64,000 bases of DNA from Chrysoperla carnea (taxonomy: Eukaryota; Arthropoda; Insecta; Neuroptera; Chrysopidae): NCBI RefSeq assembly GCF_905475395.1, contig NC_058338.1, positions 8,074,935 to 8,138,934 on the forward strand, in the 5' to 3' direction. The translations under genes and the position numbers were made by a program. Under the pieces are notes generated by a model, which worked only from the letters and a program-made list of their open reading frames with translations, did not search any database and was not told where the DNA came from. Every line of letters starts with the position of its first letter. Position 1 is the first letter of the stretch. Below, piece by piece: positions 1 to 11,967 of the stretch.

Positions 1-679
1 AAATGGTCCACCCAATATATTGTAGTATTTTTTTTTTTTTCAAATTGTTTACGTGTCGAAAAATAAATTAAAACCTTCAAGTTTAGTAAACAGCACGTTT
101 AGGGAAGTACAGATTATAATTTATGTTTGTGTGTATAAAAAAAAATGTATAAAGCACAGTCGAACATAATAGCAGTTTTTTAACACTATAGTTATGTACC
201 CTTTTTAAGGCTTAACAACAAATAGACGAATGTGTGTTTTTTTCTCCAACTTTATTGTATACTCTTTATGGATATGCTCATCGACATTGAAAAATTGGAC
301 AGAAATAAAATCCAGTAATATGACTATCATTCCCTCGGAACCAGGGGAAACATGGCAAACTGGGTTTTTTATATTGAATACAATTTTTTAACTGCTAATA
401 AATGATTTTTCCTCCAACATATGAGGCAAGGGTAGAGGCGGACTGGCAGTAAATGGCCCATCGGGAACTTATACAATAGTCGGCATCGGAAGCTCCAATT
501 TTTTGGGAAGCGACTGTTTTTCTGCATTTTACATTATTCTTTAACTTTCAATTTAAAATGCAATTTTATTTTTTTTATCAACAAGAAGCTGAACTCTGCC
601 AAGTTTGGAAAATCTCGTGGCTTACTTATGATTCTCCAATGTGGTACCCGTGGCTATACAAATAATATATAAGTAATTT
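1..679. other. A+T-rich non-coding stretch, nothing recognised
   Basis: There are no long reading frames, no splice-bounded exon with recognisable protein similarity and no repeat shared with the rest of the window. It is probably intron or intergenic DNA downstream of, or within, the minus-strand Dpr-like gene. Confidence 0.5.
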
Positions 680-905
680 ACCTTATAGGCAATTTACTAA
701 CAGATATGACATACAAATTACATAATGAACAAAATTAAAATGTAATTATTTATAGGCAATTTTATTACAGATATGACATACAAATTACATAATGAACAAA
801 ATTAAATCTTAATTTTATTTCTCTAACCTATTTTTCTCTAAACCGTACATTTTTAGATCGTGAGTCTATTTTTCATTCGCACGATAAGCTTGAAAATGAA
901 TGGTA
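680..905 (+). repeat. Dispersed repeat, inverted partner at 13495-13705
   Basis: The segment contains an internal tandem duplication of roughly 55 bp (about 686-738 and 752-807, sharing GATATGACATACAAATTACA). It continues into a part with the words TAGATCGTGAGTCTATTTTTC and CACGATAAGC. The reverse complement of the same block appears near 13.5-13.7 kb, without the internal duplication. The family is unknown. Confidence 0.6.
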
Positions 906-1469
906 AATCATAGCATTTGATAGAAAAATAAAGAAGATCTGGCGTGGACGACGCAGAACACAAATTAATTTAATTAACAGACTAACAGTTGAGATGGGTT
1001 AGGCATGGTGGGTGTAAGGATGAAAAAAGGTGTACTTAGCTTCTCAAAATAACTGAGTAGCTGAAATAATTAAACAGCGAAAAAGATGGTAAAATACAAA
1101 TAAGGTAACACTTTAGCAAGTAACATTTTTCAATGAGCGTTTGTCTCCGTTTAAAATGAATACATATTTCATATTCTAAGTGGATAGTATACAATTTGTT
1201 TCTAGTTCCGGTGAAAAAGGAAAATTTATATCAATAAGTTATTATAATATCGCATGTCTACAGATTTTTTATTAAAAAAATAAATAATAATAATAAAAAA
1301 GAATACAAAAAAAACGACATATTTATTGTAATCAGTCTACTATGGCCCCTATGGCATCTATAGTTTACAATATAACTCGTCTGCTTAGATATCATTGATA
1401 TATTGGTACGTCAAAATATAATTTTCACATGAAAAAGATATTTTAACATGATATAATTTTTGTTTTTTT

Positions 1470-1974
1470 ATACCACATACATGTGAAATATATCAAAGTA
1501 TACTAAGTTTAGTCCCAAGTCTGTAACGTTTAAAAATATTGATGCTACGAACAAAATTTTGGTAGAGGTGTTCAAATAATAACCTAATTAGTTCATTTTC
1601 GGTTGCCCTTTTGTCCGTCTGTCTGTGAATACGATAACTCAAAAACGAAAAGAGGTATCAAGCTGAAATTTGTATAGCATGCTTAGGACGTAAAAAGTGA
1701 GGTCGAGTTCGCAACATTGGCCAATTGGGTCTTGAACCATAAAATATATATATATTTATAAATAAACAACTTTTGTTTGAAACATTTTTTCGTAAACATC
1801 ACTGTTTATGCACGAGGGCGCAAATTTTATAGTATGTATTATATGAGAATATCAGTTATGTGTGTATGGCTATCTAGGACGTGTCGTTAAAAAATCAAAC
1901 GATTTCGTAATCAACACTGTCTATACATAGTATTTCAACAATTAACTCAGTCAATTGTTTGTTTTCACTTGTTT
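1470..1974 (+). repeat. R550 dispersed element, copy 1
   Basis: This is a copy of the most abundant repeat here. It starts near ATACCACATACATG and ends at CAATTGTTTGTTTTCACTTG. Landmarks in order are AAGTTTAGTCCCAAG, a TGTCCGTCTGTCTG block, ACGATAACTCAAAAACG, GGTCAATTGGGTCTTG, TTTTGTTTGAAACATTTTTTCG and the tail CAATTAACTCAGTCAATTG. Compared with other copies it lacks part of the middle after GGGTCTTG. It has no coding capacity. The short ATACCATGTATA motif at the start recurs inverted about 50 bp from the end in most copies. Confidence 0.8.
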
Positions 1975-2100
1975 TAATTGAATTTGTATCTATACTAAGT
2001 ACTGGGTGCAACAAAATTGTTACGACCTACCTCTATTAGAACTTTTAAAAGAATATTAATTTTACTTAAATAAAAATTAGGTATCTCCGCATTCGGCTGA

Positions 2101-2715
2101 CTTTTTCCATCATGGACCTTCATAAGTGAGACTGCTTTTTATCTATACCTCTATAAGCGACAGTCGAGCTTTATTTATTTATACAGTAGAACCTCGATAA
2201 GTTAAAGTCCAAGGGAAACAAAAAATATTTTAAGTTATAGAGGTTTTAAGTTAGCAAGTGTCTATGTTAGGTAAAGGTTAATATAGAGGTATGTACATGT
2301 TTCTATGTACCCTAGTTAATATAGAGGTATGTACATGTTTCTATGTAGTTACTGAGGGCCTATACAGAGATTATTTATTTAAGTTATAGAGGTTGCGTAT
2401 TTTAAGTTATAGAGGTTTTGGGCTCTGATGGGAAGGGAACATAGTATTTTTTGAAGTAACAGAGGTTTTTATGTTACCGAGGTTTAAGTTATCGAGGTTC
2501 TACTGTATTATTTAGGAGGAACTATATTTTATCATATTACATATTTACTACATTCGTACTTGCTGTGACTTGTTTTTGCTGCGTACCTCTTCTATAAGAG
2601 AGAAACGCTACCCATGTACCTGCATTAGCGAGAAATTCGAGTTTAGGGAGAAACTTCTATATAAGCGAGAATGAGATTGTACTCTCTTGAACTTTCGCTT
2701 ATCCAGGTTTCACTG
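2101..2715 (+). mobile_element. Pogo-like MITE (AAGYGAG type), 5'-truncated and split by a second MITE
   Basis: The left end is lost, while the right end (GGTTTCACTG followed by TA) is intact. The body matches the complete relatives at 27281-27689 and 59087-59475, with motifs such as CCTCTATAAGCGA and AAACGCTACCCATGTACCTG. It is interrupted at 2184-2505 by a different MITE. The relative at 59.27 kb preserves the uninterrupted sequence at this point. Confidence 0.75.
2184..2505 (+). mobile_element. Pogo-like MITE (AAGTTA type), nested insertion
   Basis: The ends CAGTAGAACCTCGATAAGTT and AACTTATCGAGGTTCTACTG (shown here on the + strand as AAGTTATCGAGGTTCTACTG) form terminal inverted repeats flanked by TA on both sides. 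The interior is built of near-copies of AAGTTATAGAGGTT, plus a direct duplication of TTAATATAGAGGTATGTACA (2279 and 2313). CAGT termini with a TA target duplication are typical of pogo/Tigger-type elements. No transposase is present. Confidence 0.75.
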
Positions 2716-3072
2716 TATAACTAAAAATGAATAGGTATGTGAAAAAAATCAAATAAAAACCTATTAAATTTTATGGATACTTTAACACGGTAACAAATAT
2801 TAACGATATTGATAGACGATGTATATGTTACATATTGAAATCAAAGTAAAATACCACTTGTAATGTAACTATTATACCTACCTATCCATATGTAACTCCA
2901 TTATTAATATTTGATATGAAAGTTATAATTGATTGCGTACCTAGCATTATATTAAAAAATCAATATAGGTAAGTACCTTCTAGGTTGGTAATATGGGAAT
3001 TTTGTATTTTTCATTTTCAAGAAAGTATTTCTGCTAAGGATGACTCCAAACCGATTTAAAAGAGACTATATA

Positions 3073-3271
3073 CAGTCAAACCTGGGTAAGTGAGTACTGG
3101 ATAAGAGAGAAAACTCTATAAGTGAGATTAATAGTCAGGACCCGTCATTTTAAGCTCCCAAAACCTCTATTAGCGAGAAACAGAAACCTCTGTAAGAGAG
3201 AGTCGTTTTTCCCTCTTGGATCTCCGTAAGTGAGACTGCTACTTATCTATACCTCTATAAGCGACAATCGA
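3073..3271 (+). mobile_element. Pogo-like MITE (AAGTGAG type), 3'-truncated
   Basis: It starts at CAGTCAAACCTGGGTAAGTG after TA and matches the left half of the complete element at 27281-27689 (CCTCTATTAGCGAGAAACAG, CCTCTGTAAGAGAGAGTCG). It stops after CTCTATAAGCGACAATCGA, and the right terminus is missing. Confidence 0.75.
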
Positions 3272-3483
3272 AATGATAAAACTGAGAAAATATTCAAAAC
3301 AAACTTTAAATAAAAAAATTGTTTAATCGTTTGAAATTATCATTATTATTTTATTGATTTTATCAGTTACCACATTCTCTCATTTCCTTCTTAACAGTCC
3401 TTATCGTAGGAATTCATATTCAGATTCTGATTGATATAATTATTACATCATGAAGTTGTATCAGTACAGTTATAGTTTTATTA

Positions 3484-4047
3484 TACCTACCATGTATATG
3501 AAATATACCAAGGTATACTAAGTTTAGACCCAAGTTTGTAACGCTTAAAAATATTGATACTATGATCAAAATATTGGTATAGGTGTTCATAAAATCACCT
3601 AATAAGTCCATTTCCGGTTGTCTGCCCGTCTCCGCCTGTCTGTTAACACGATAACTCAAAAACGAAAAGACATATCAAGCCGAAATTTTTATAGCGTGCT
3701 CAGGACGTAAAAGATGAGGTCGAGTTCGTAAATGAAATACATGGGTCAATTGGATCTTGGTTTCGTGGGACTCATCTTGAAAACCGTTAGAGATAGAACA
3801 AAAGTTTATATGTAAAAAATGTTCCTTATAAAAAAATAAACAACTTTAGTTTGCAACATTTTTTCGTAAACATCACTGTTTACCCGTGAGAGCATAAATT
3901 ATACGCAAATTCTATAGTATGTATGTTATGGCTATATCAGTTATATATGTGTGACATGTTTGTATGTGTAATATGACAGAGTAATCAACACTGTCTATAC
4001 ATGGTATTTCAACAATTAACTCAGTCAATTTTTTGTTTTCACTTGTT
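3484..4047 (+). repeat. R550 dispersed element, copy 2
   Basis: This is a near full-length copy (about 564 bp) starting at TACCATGTATATGAAATATA and ending with a mutated tail (CAATTTTTTGTTTTCACTTG). TATACATGGTAT, the inverted match to the 5' ATACCATGTATA, is present just before the tail. A 79-codon frame on its minus strand is accidental. Confidence 0.8.
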
Positions 4048-4404
4048 CATATTGTTTTTAAATCGATTGATCGGTTACTTTGTAAAAGCAAGTAAACCAT
4101 GCGAGAATGACATAGTCGAGGAGGAGAGGTCAGGTTGTGTAAATTGAAAATGTTTACATAGAACTAATTAAATTGACATTTGTTTGAGTGGATACACATT
4201 ACATATGTTGTTATTATGTTATTATAGTTGTATTTAACATTGCAATATCACAATTATTTGATCCGGTTATATTCATTCACTCTGACTCATATTGAATTTT
4301 ATACAATTTTATTCAAGTGGAACATGAGTATATTTATTTACTATCTGTTAGCAAGTTATTGGTTTCACTTCAAAAAAGAAAATTGAAAAATTAATAATAG
4401 TTAT

Positions 4405-4903
4405 CAGGGCCAGGTCCGATCAAACTTTTGTTCGCATGTTAGGTCATAAAGCCAAAAGTCTGTTGGGTGAAGGAAACTCGCTCGGTAACAGAGCCGAGGA
4501 GATCTTGAAACTAAACAGAGCTGATATTAGAGTCATCGTAGAGTTACTCGCAGGCCATGATAACCTGAACAAGTTCCAACATCAGATTGTAAAAAGACAA
4601 TCTCCCGCGTGTGACAGATGCGGAGAAAATTCAGAAGAAACATCGAACCACTTTCTCTGTTATTGCCCGGCGCTCATACAGCAGCGAAGGAAATGGTTTG
4701 GTCCGGCCATTGTCGAACCAGAAGGAAACTCAGCGCTAGGCAAATCCTGGGTTTCAGTACATCAGTTGGTTATAATAGCCACTGAAAAGCGTAGCGGGGA
4801 TAGAGTACAAGGGTTTACTTGGCTAGGTGCTCTGAACCATTGCTTCGAGGCGCGATCCTCGAGCATGGCCCGCTAACCTCCATACCCATACCCATACTCA
4901 TAG
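4405..4903 (+). mobile_element. Non-LTR retrotransposon 3' end (RNase H/zinc-knuckle tail of ORF2), 5'-truncated
   Basis: The open frame runs to the TAA at 4874-4876 and encodes only the far C-terminus of a retrotransposon polyprotein. It includes the Cys/His cluster CDRCGENSEETSNHFLCYC (around residues 60-80 of the frame) and the ending SSSMAR. The reading frame is closely similar to the longer minus-strand copy at 56058-56800, which carries an RNase H motif. After the stop there is only a very short 3' UTR ending in a CCATAC/CCCATA microsatellite. The reverse transcriptase is absent, so this is a dead-on-arrival 5'-truncated insertion. A zinc knuckle after RNase H fits the I/R1-like group; clade assignment is inference. 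Confidence 0.85.
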
Positions 4904-5368
4904 GCCATAAAGTCAATCAAAACAAGTTATTATTTTTTCGAGTAAGAGAACACTTAATAAGGTCAAAATGTGAAATTCAATCACTGTTTTTCAATAACTG
5001 AATTCTGCTAGGTACAGAAAAAAACTTTTCTAAAACATTGTGTGCATCGACCTCCAACAACGCGATGTATATTGAACGAGAAACTAAGCCGTTTAGCCGA
5101 TTTTCAGACATTGTCGATCTAAGGTATGTTTTGAGACGACACAAGGTTGATAAGAAGCGTTGATTTTTCGCTGTTGTCACAGACAAAACTACTAGAAAGC
5201 AAAGCCTTTAGTAGATATCGGAAACGCAAATATAAAGTGCTTCGAGTGAATTTTTGGCACCCCGTCTAGCAATGCGTTTTCGCCAAAGGTAAACTTCCGT
5301 CTACCTAGATGTCACTGTGAATAATTCTAGTTCAAAAAGTTACAACGAATTAAATAATTTATACTTAC

Positions 5369-5547
5369 GGCTCTATCACCCAAATTTCGTACTCTACAAT
5401 GTAAATACGCAGTTTGTCCAACCGTTGTAGTTGTTTCACGTCGCGTTGAATTATCAAAATATGGTTGTGAAAATGGTTGCTCCCAATATGGAACCTGTTC
5501 TATGACACTACCAGCTCCAACACCCATTACAATTAAATTTTCCGGTA
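5369..5547 (-). CDS. dpr: Exon of a Dpr family (defective proboscis extension response) Ig receptor
   Basis: On the minus strand a pyrimidine-rich tract and CAG (5548-5550) precede 2 nt plus 59 codons. The exon ends in GCC followed by the donor GTAAGTAT. The peptide carries PYFDNSTRRETTTTVGQTAY followed by LHCRVRNLGDRA. This is the start of the first immunoglobulin domain of Dpr proteins, where the C of LHCRV is the first disulfide cysteine and the next exon normally continues VSWIR-like. Dpr proteins are GPI- or membrane-anchored neuronal surface receptors that pair with DIP proteins in synaptic partner choice. The preceding part (about 25 residues) is the variable linker after the signal peptide. 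The next exon should lie at lower coordinates and earlier exons at higher coordinates; I found neither, so the flanking introns are long. The exact paralogue cannot be named from 59 residues. The gene assignment is secure by motif; exon borders are inferred from splice consensus. Confidence 0.85.
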
Positions 5548-6103
5548 CTGAAAAAAAAGAAAAGAAAAATTATATAATATCCTGTTCTATAATGTTCTTT
5601 CAGAGTCATTTTCTGAACATTTTTCGAGATGCGTCAATAAATATTACTTCTTGTATTTTTCGGTGTAACTTTTTAAAAATTTAGTTTAGGCATTACGTAT
5701 CCATATATGAATATTATAGAATTTTTTCGATTTTGGTATCGAAAACCTTAATGAAGTTAATAAATATAATTTAATACAATGCTATTTGTTAGAAAAATAA
5801 CTTTTTTTTAAAGAAAATATTAAAAAAAAAAAACATATAATATAAAGAATAATATTAGTATACATGATCTGAATTATTGCATACCAGACACAAAATATAA
5901 AACATTAAAATATAAAAATTTTTTATATTTTTTAAACTTCAGCCGTTTTGTACCGTTTTTTATTTTGAAAAGTCAACAAAAAGACAATCACGAAAAGACA
6001 AAACAATATTATTTTTTGGGTGTTATATGATGAGATGAAATAACAAAAAAAAAAATTTATAAACTAAACATAACTCCCATTATCTATGTTTTTTATATAA
6101 TGT
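5548..6103. other. A+T-rich intron-like DNA upstream of the Dpr exon
   Basis: Apart from the acceptor tract of the Dpr exon (minus strand, 5548-5570), I see nothing but A/T-rich low-complexity sequence. Confidence 0.5.
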
Positions 6104-6291
6104 AATATATATCAAGGTATACTACATTTAGTCCCAAGTTTGAAACGCTTGAAAATATTGATGCTACGAACAAAATTTTGGTAAAGGTGTTCATAAAATT
6201 ACCAAATTAGTCCATTTTCGATTGTCCGTCCGCCCGTCTGTCTTTGACCACGATTACTCAAAAACGAAAAAAGATATCAAGCTGAAAGCTT
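6104..6291 (+). repeat. R550 dispersed element, 5' part (copy 3)
   Basis: It matches the first ~190 bp of the family (TATCAAGGTATACTACATTT through ATATCAAGCTGAAAGCTT) and then diverges. The 3' two-thirds is missing. Confidence 0.7.
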
Positions 6292-6538
6292 CCGACTATT
6301 ATTAATTAAAACATTTCAATTGGAATTATAGTTTTGATCCTCCTTTATTAATTTTTTTCATCTTTTGCGAAGTCGAGTTTTTGTTTTTTTATGAAAGGAA
6401 CTTTTAAGATTTTATGAAAGTAACTTGATGAATTTGAAAATAAAATTTTATCATTTTTTGTCAGGTTTTGTACGTTAATTAAATTAATATGAAACATTTG
6501 TAACAGTTTTATGGTATCTTTATGTTTACATATACCTA

Positions 6539-6977
6539 TCTCTATATATTATAAATGTAAAAGTAAGCATGTTTGTTTGTTTATTTGTTACGCTTTCACG
6601 CTAAAACTAGCGAATGGTTTTTAATGAAACTGTACAGCAATATAGCTGATATATCAGAATAACACATGAGATATAATTTATAACGATATATTAAGAAAAA
6701 TATTTAAATAATTTAAAAATAAATTTAATTTGACATTATCATAAATTACAGATTTCTGTAAAAATAGTCAATATAAAATATTTCACGGCCATCTTCTCTG
6801 ATATACTCAATGAATAATTACTATTATACATTTAAAAAAATAGAAAACCATACATATATTTTACCTGTGTAAAACAATCCTTACCATTATTTCGAGTGTT
6901 ATAGAAAGGGATAAGCGAGAGCAATCTTTATCAATCTTTACTTTTAAACCCAGCGAAGCGGGTGAGTGTCACTCTAG
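6539..6977 (+). mobile_element. Non-autonomous Helitron, family H1, complete copy
   Basis: The 5' end is TCTCTATATATTATAAATG. The 3' end has the stem-loop ACCCAGCGAAGCGGGT followed about 10 bp later by CTAG. The flanking bases are A (6538) and T (6978), the A^T insertion site expected for Helitrons with no target duplication. It is 439 bp and non-coding. Other H1 copies or pieces lie at 19.8, 23.7, 29.9, 30.6, 38.0, 39.1 and 55.3 kb. Confidence 0.8.
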
Positions 6978-8811
6978 TATAGTTATATATACATACACAT
7001 CATTATGTGAAGTTTACTTGACGGCTAAAGATAGTAAAAAACAGCTAAAAACAACGAAAATAAAATGATATAATAAGGTATTTAATGACCGACAAACCTT
7101 TTTTTTTAACTTCTATTTAATATAATATAATCCATTAATCTTATCTTGAGATTTGATTTGTTTTCACTGGCTTCAAGATACTTCAGATACTTTTTTTTTA
7201 TCGAGGTATTTTAATTAAAAGAATTATTTAAGGTAAAAATAATAAAAGAAAATCTTAGTAATCTAAACTCGCTCTTCTATAAAATATTTTCAAGGCAGTT
7301 TGAAAGATTCTAGGGAAGAGATCCCCAAAGTTTTTTTCCCTCGTCGACTATTGGTTAATAATTATTACATTTTAAAAATTCATTGACTTAAAAATTGATG
7401 TTTTGACACATTTTTAATTGTATAGTGAGGTAAAAAATTTGTTTTTTGTAAACCAAATTAAAATTAAGTTATATGAGATCAACTATATCGTTCATCTCAA
7501 AGACCCCCAATTATTTTTTTCGCTCACATGGATTCTTTGTAGGTCATTGTGGTCCACTGTCAGTCTATATGTACCACTTTGGGAATCACTGGTCCACGGC
7601 AGGAGCTAAATATTAAAATGTTATGTAAAAACAAAGTTGATTGTTATATGTTATCGGAACTCGTATTATAAATGTGAAAGTAAGTTTGTTTAGTTTTCAA
7701 GTGTTTTCATTTGATTTTGATGATTTCCGGATTAAAGATAGATGATACTTTGGAAATGAACATAGGAATTCACTTTTTGTTAAGAAAATAAAACTTGAAA
7801 GGTGTTAAATAGGAGTTTGAAAGTTTGCATGTGGAATTAATCATTTTTCAAGTTACGGTTAGGTTTTTCACAGTATGATAGCATTATAATTCTCCGAAAA
7901 TAAGAAAATGATGCTTAAAAATACTCTTTTCATTTCTATTCACGCTATGTATGAGTAAGTTTTTTGTCCATTCGACGCGTAAAAAAGTCAAATTAACAGA
8001 GATTTTGAAAGGTATACGTCACAACCCGTTAAACTGGGAAAATCGCCCCCAAAACAATCTTCTTTCTTCTATATGTGTTTGAGAGATGCGGTTTTTTTAC
8101 TTTCGGCGAGACTTATTGTAAGAAACGAAAACTTTAAAATTTTCAACGCAAACTATCTCCTCCGAAAATCGATTAATAGTTTTCTTATTTGCTTTTTTTT
8201 TCATTATAGGCTGGTTTTCCTTGTGATACCACCAACATTATCACAAATTGTACTATTTTTACATTGATGCCTCTCTATTTCCCAGAAATTATCTGTGTGA
8301 GCACCGTTAAAAATGGAAATAATGAAAACACAATAGAATAATAACAGTCAATTTTCCTACCGAAATATCATTAAATTTTATGGTCACTAATAATAGAAGT
8401 GATATGATGTTTTTTAGATGGTGAACATCATTTCCTCTCTCTCTTTTTGTGTTCCGGTTAAAAATTCTTTTTTTCAACATAATAAAAGAAAAGACACACA
8501 CTATTTCCACAAAAAATTCTTTTGTTTTTAATGTTTGTATCTCACACCTATGTATGTGCATGGTATGTATGTATATAGGAAAATGAAAAAGGGATTTTCT
8601 TTAATTTTTACAGTCCAACATTTATATGTCTTTACGGATCACTTATTGTCAAATCAATTTCAATTGTTCTCAACCATTATTCCGTACAAATAAATCTCAT
8701 ACTCTTTTATCCGACTTTAAAAATGTGATGATCAAATGCATGCGTTTTGACCATTCTTACATCATCATGTGATATACCTACAACATTTCATTTGTTATGA
8801 TGCTCTTTATA
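6978..8811. other. Non-coding stretch with only a Helitron-like 5' fragment
   Basis: Around 7664-7695 the words TATTATAAATGTGAAAGTAAG and TTTGTTTA resemble an H1 Helitron 5' end. The remainder shows no gene, no inverted repeat I can defend and no repeat shared inside this window. Small open frames here (for example 8073-8267) have no recognisable similarity. Confidence 0.4.
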
Positions 8812-8820
8812 TCTATATAT

Positions 8821-9212
8821 ATAATGGAAGCTGACTGATCGATCAACAGCACAGCTGAAACCGCTGGGTCTAGAAGATGTTCAATGTTGCGATATCTCAG
8901 AAAGTCTGCTTTTAATCAATAAATTAGCCTGATTTTTATACTTTTTGGGTCAAAATTACCCCATCCACCGAGTTTCATCAAATTCCAAAACAAAATTTTT
9001 TTTTGCGTTTTTCTCGATTTTTTCAAAGGGGTACCCCTAAAAAAATTGCAAAAAATCGAAAAATTTTTTTAATCTCCAATTTCGATAAAACTCAGTATAT
9101 AAGGTAATTTTGACCCAAAAAGTGCAAAAATCGGGTGCATTTGTTGACTGGTCGAATAGTTTTTGAGATACGGACTAAAATCTAACCAGACATTGCGATA
9201 TCTCAGAAAGTC
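8821..9212 (+). repeat. Repeat with GACTGATCGATCAA head and one ~302-bp satellite-like unit
   Basis: It begins with TATAATGGAAGCTGACTGATC, then CAGCTGAAACCGCTGGGTCT. One unit of the same sequence that forms the array at 25.7-26.6 kb follows: TTGCGATATCTCAGAAAGTC at 8887 and again at 9192. Confidence 0.7.
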
Positions 9213-9520
9213 TCACTTGAAATTTAGCCTAACCTTAGTGTAATCAGATATAATTTACGGTTCAATAGTTACAGTTTTCGTTAAAAATGTAAAATACGAA
9301 GACATTTTCTATACCAACTGTTTTTCTACCCGTAATATTATGATGCGTACTAATATCGCAGGAAATTGACATTATTGAAGAATAGTAAAGACATTCATTA
9401 CATAAAAAATATTCGAAGAAAAGAACAATAATAAAATAAAAAAAAACACAATGCAGGAGCTGCTTCAGCTAAGTGAATTTTCATCAGTATGTATATGCCT
9501 AGATGGTACAAACACACATG

Positions 9521-9735
9521 GTATATATAAGAATGGAAACTGACTGATCGATCAAAACACAGCTGAAACCGCTGGGTCTAGAAAGTGTACAAAATTTCAA
9601 TGCTCTGCATCCAATCATTAAATTAACCTGATTTATATACTTTTTGGATCAAAATTACCCCATCCAACGAGTTTCATCAAAATCCAAAACACAAATTTTT
9701 TTTGCGTTTTTCTCGATTTTTTCAAAGGGATTTTT
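9521..9735 (+). repeat. Second copy of the GACTGATCGATCAA repeat, truncated
   Basis: It has the same head as at 8821 (GGAAACTGACTGATCGATCA, CACAGCTGAAACCGCTGGGT). The first half of the satellite-like unit (CCCCATCCAACGAGTTTCAT) follows, then the copy breaks off after TTTTTTCAAAGGGA. Confidence 0.65.
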
Positions 9736-10284
9736 TCCGTTCCGTTTCGTCCGAAATATTGGACGCATGTAGTAAACGCGTGAGCTAATCTCTCATCGAA
9801 GGACTAACGAACCATCAACCGTACTAAACCAATTTCCACATTTTCTATCAGAAGAAAATTATCTAAAAAAAAAATACGCAAACCCAAATGACTTTTATAT
9901 TGGAGCACGTAAAATAATAAGACATAGCATTTAAAAATTATTTTTATATTGATTATATTAAATAAGGAACGATTGAAGCATGGCGGATAAATGTTATCTG
10001 ATGAAATAAACCGTTAAACTTAATACCACAGCCAGTACCTACTTTATTATTATATGTCTCCTTATTTTCTTTTATTTTTGTTCAAATTTATTATGATTTT
10101 TTTTTTATTAATAAAATAATACTTTTAATATTATCTTTGTATAATACATATAAAAATTACAAAAGAAAGAAAAAAAAAATTGTGACATTTCTAGATTTTA
10201 TTTTCAATTTTTGTAACCCCTTTTGAGGGTACTGTTGAAGAGTAATAGCATTTTATCAGTTGAATGAGTCATATCGGTAATATA

Positions 10285-10877
10285 CGGAAGCCTGAATGTC
10301 TCATTGACAATTTATGAGAAAGTGGCGCTACACTAGCTTATTTTTTAAATGTGGACTACCCACAAGTATAAAACCAAATCAAGTTTAAAAAAACCACAAG
10401 TTCACTTTCAGCAAGTGCACTTGTTACTTGTAGTATTATGGAAACGAACCTCTTTGAACGTGTCGGTATTTTGTCATGTGCAGATTTCTAATTAAACGTC
10501 ATAATAAACACTTATTAATACTTTTAAAGGCTAGAAATTAGAAATGTTCAGATGCAAAAGAAAAACATCTACAATTAAAGCATTATATTTTTTAAATAAT
10601 ACTAAAGAAAATTTTTAACTAACTACATAAAACAAATTATAAACATTATCATATTATTATTAAATCCGGACATATAATTAAAGAATAGCCATCACCGATT
10701 GACATCTTCAAAAAGGTTCGTTTCCATAATGCTACAAGTCACAAGTGAACTTGTTGAAAGTGAACTAGTGTTTTTTTTAAAGTTGGTTTTATACTTGTGG
10801 GTAGTACACATTTAAAAAATATGCTAGTTCAGCGCCACTTTCTCATAAATTGACAGAGAGACTTTCAGGCTTTTCCA
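10285..10877. mobile_element. Foldback MITE with ~180-bp inverted arms, TA-flanked, copy 1
   Basis: The left arm begins CGGAAGCCTGAATG and runs through GAGAAAGTGGCGCTACACTA, ACTACCCACAAGTATAAAAC and ATTATGGAAACGAACCTCTT. The right arm repeats the same words inverted and ends GCTTTTCCA. TA is present on both sides (10283-10284 and 10878-10879). The loop between the arms is about 250 bp and A+T-rich. Non-coding. A second copy lies at 24658-25286. Confidence 0.8.
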
Positions 10878-11450
10878 TAGTAACAGGCGTACACGTATGG
10901 ATGGTATAGTTCAGGAGAACTATCTTGTATGGGGACAAATTGAAAAAGTGTCCAGTGGTAAGCAGCAAATTATAGCTAATATGATTGATTTTAACTTCTT
11001 TACTCTTCTCTAACAACTTATTTAAATCTTTATCTCACTTTTATTATATTGTAAACAAATGATAAAATTAATTATATTTCTCAAATTTTATATCGAACAC
11101 CATCTATGAACAGTAATCGGAAGTTATCAAAGATCAGAACCACTTTGTTAGTTAACTATTTCAGATGCAAATATTTTCTTGTCTTTTCAAACTTGATTTT
11201 ATTTATTGAATCAAAATAATAAATCAAAATGATACGAAACCCAATAAATATAAAGCCTACATTACACACATGACCGATTTGTACTTTTCCTTCGTTTATT
11301 TTATTTATTTTTTTATTATTTTTCTATAGTAAAATTGTAAAACTGTAACATTGTGGTTTTTAGTAGTAATAGTAGTAATATGTATACCACAACAATTTTC
11401 TTCTTTCGATTCAGCTCCGTCGTATCTACTTCTTATATGTAGTAAATTTT

Positions 11451-11967
11451 TATACCATGTATATATAAAATATATCATAGTATATTAAGTTTAGTCCCAA
11501 GTTTGTAACACTTGAAAATATTAATGCTACCAACAAAATTTTGGTCTAGTTGTTCATAAAATCACCTAATTAGTTCATTTTCGGTTGTCTGTCCGTCTGT
11601 CAACACGATAACTCAAAAACGAAAAAAGACATCAAGCTGAAAGCTTTACAGGTCACTCAGAACGTAAAAATTGAAGTCGATTTCGTAAATTAGCAACATA
11701 GGTCAATTGGGTCTCATTTTGTAAACCGTTAGAGATAGAATAAAAGTTTAAAGGTAAAAAATGTTCCTTATAAACAAATAAACAACTTTTGTTTGAAATA
11801 TTTTTTCGTAAACATCACAGTTTACTCGTGAGAGCGTAAATTACACGCAAATTATATGGGAATATAAGTAATATGTATGTGTGACATGTAATGTGACAGT
11901 GTAATCAACACTGTTTATACATAGTATTTCAACAATTAACTCAGTCAATTGTTTGTTTTCACTTGTT
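11451..11967 (+). repeat. R550 dispersed element, copy 4
   Basis: This copy of about 517 bp starts TATACCATGTATATAAAATA and ends with the intact tail CAATTAACTCAGTCAATTG plus TTTGTTTTCACTTG. It carries AGCTGAAAGCTTTACAGGTC like copy 3, where other copies have GAAATTTTTATAGCGTGC, so the two share a subtype. Confidence 0.8.

Noticed and set aside
3420..3659. 79-codon minus frame
   Set aside because: It lies almost entirely in an R550 repeat copy and is not conserved as a frame in other copies.
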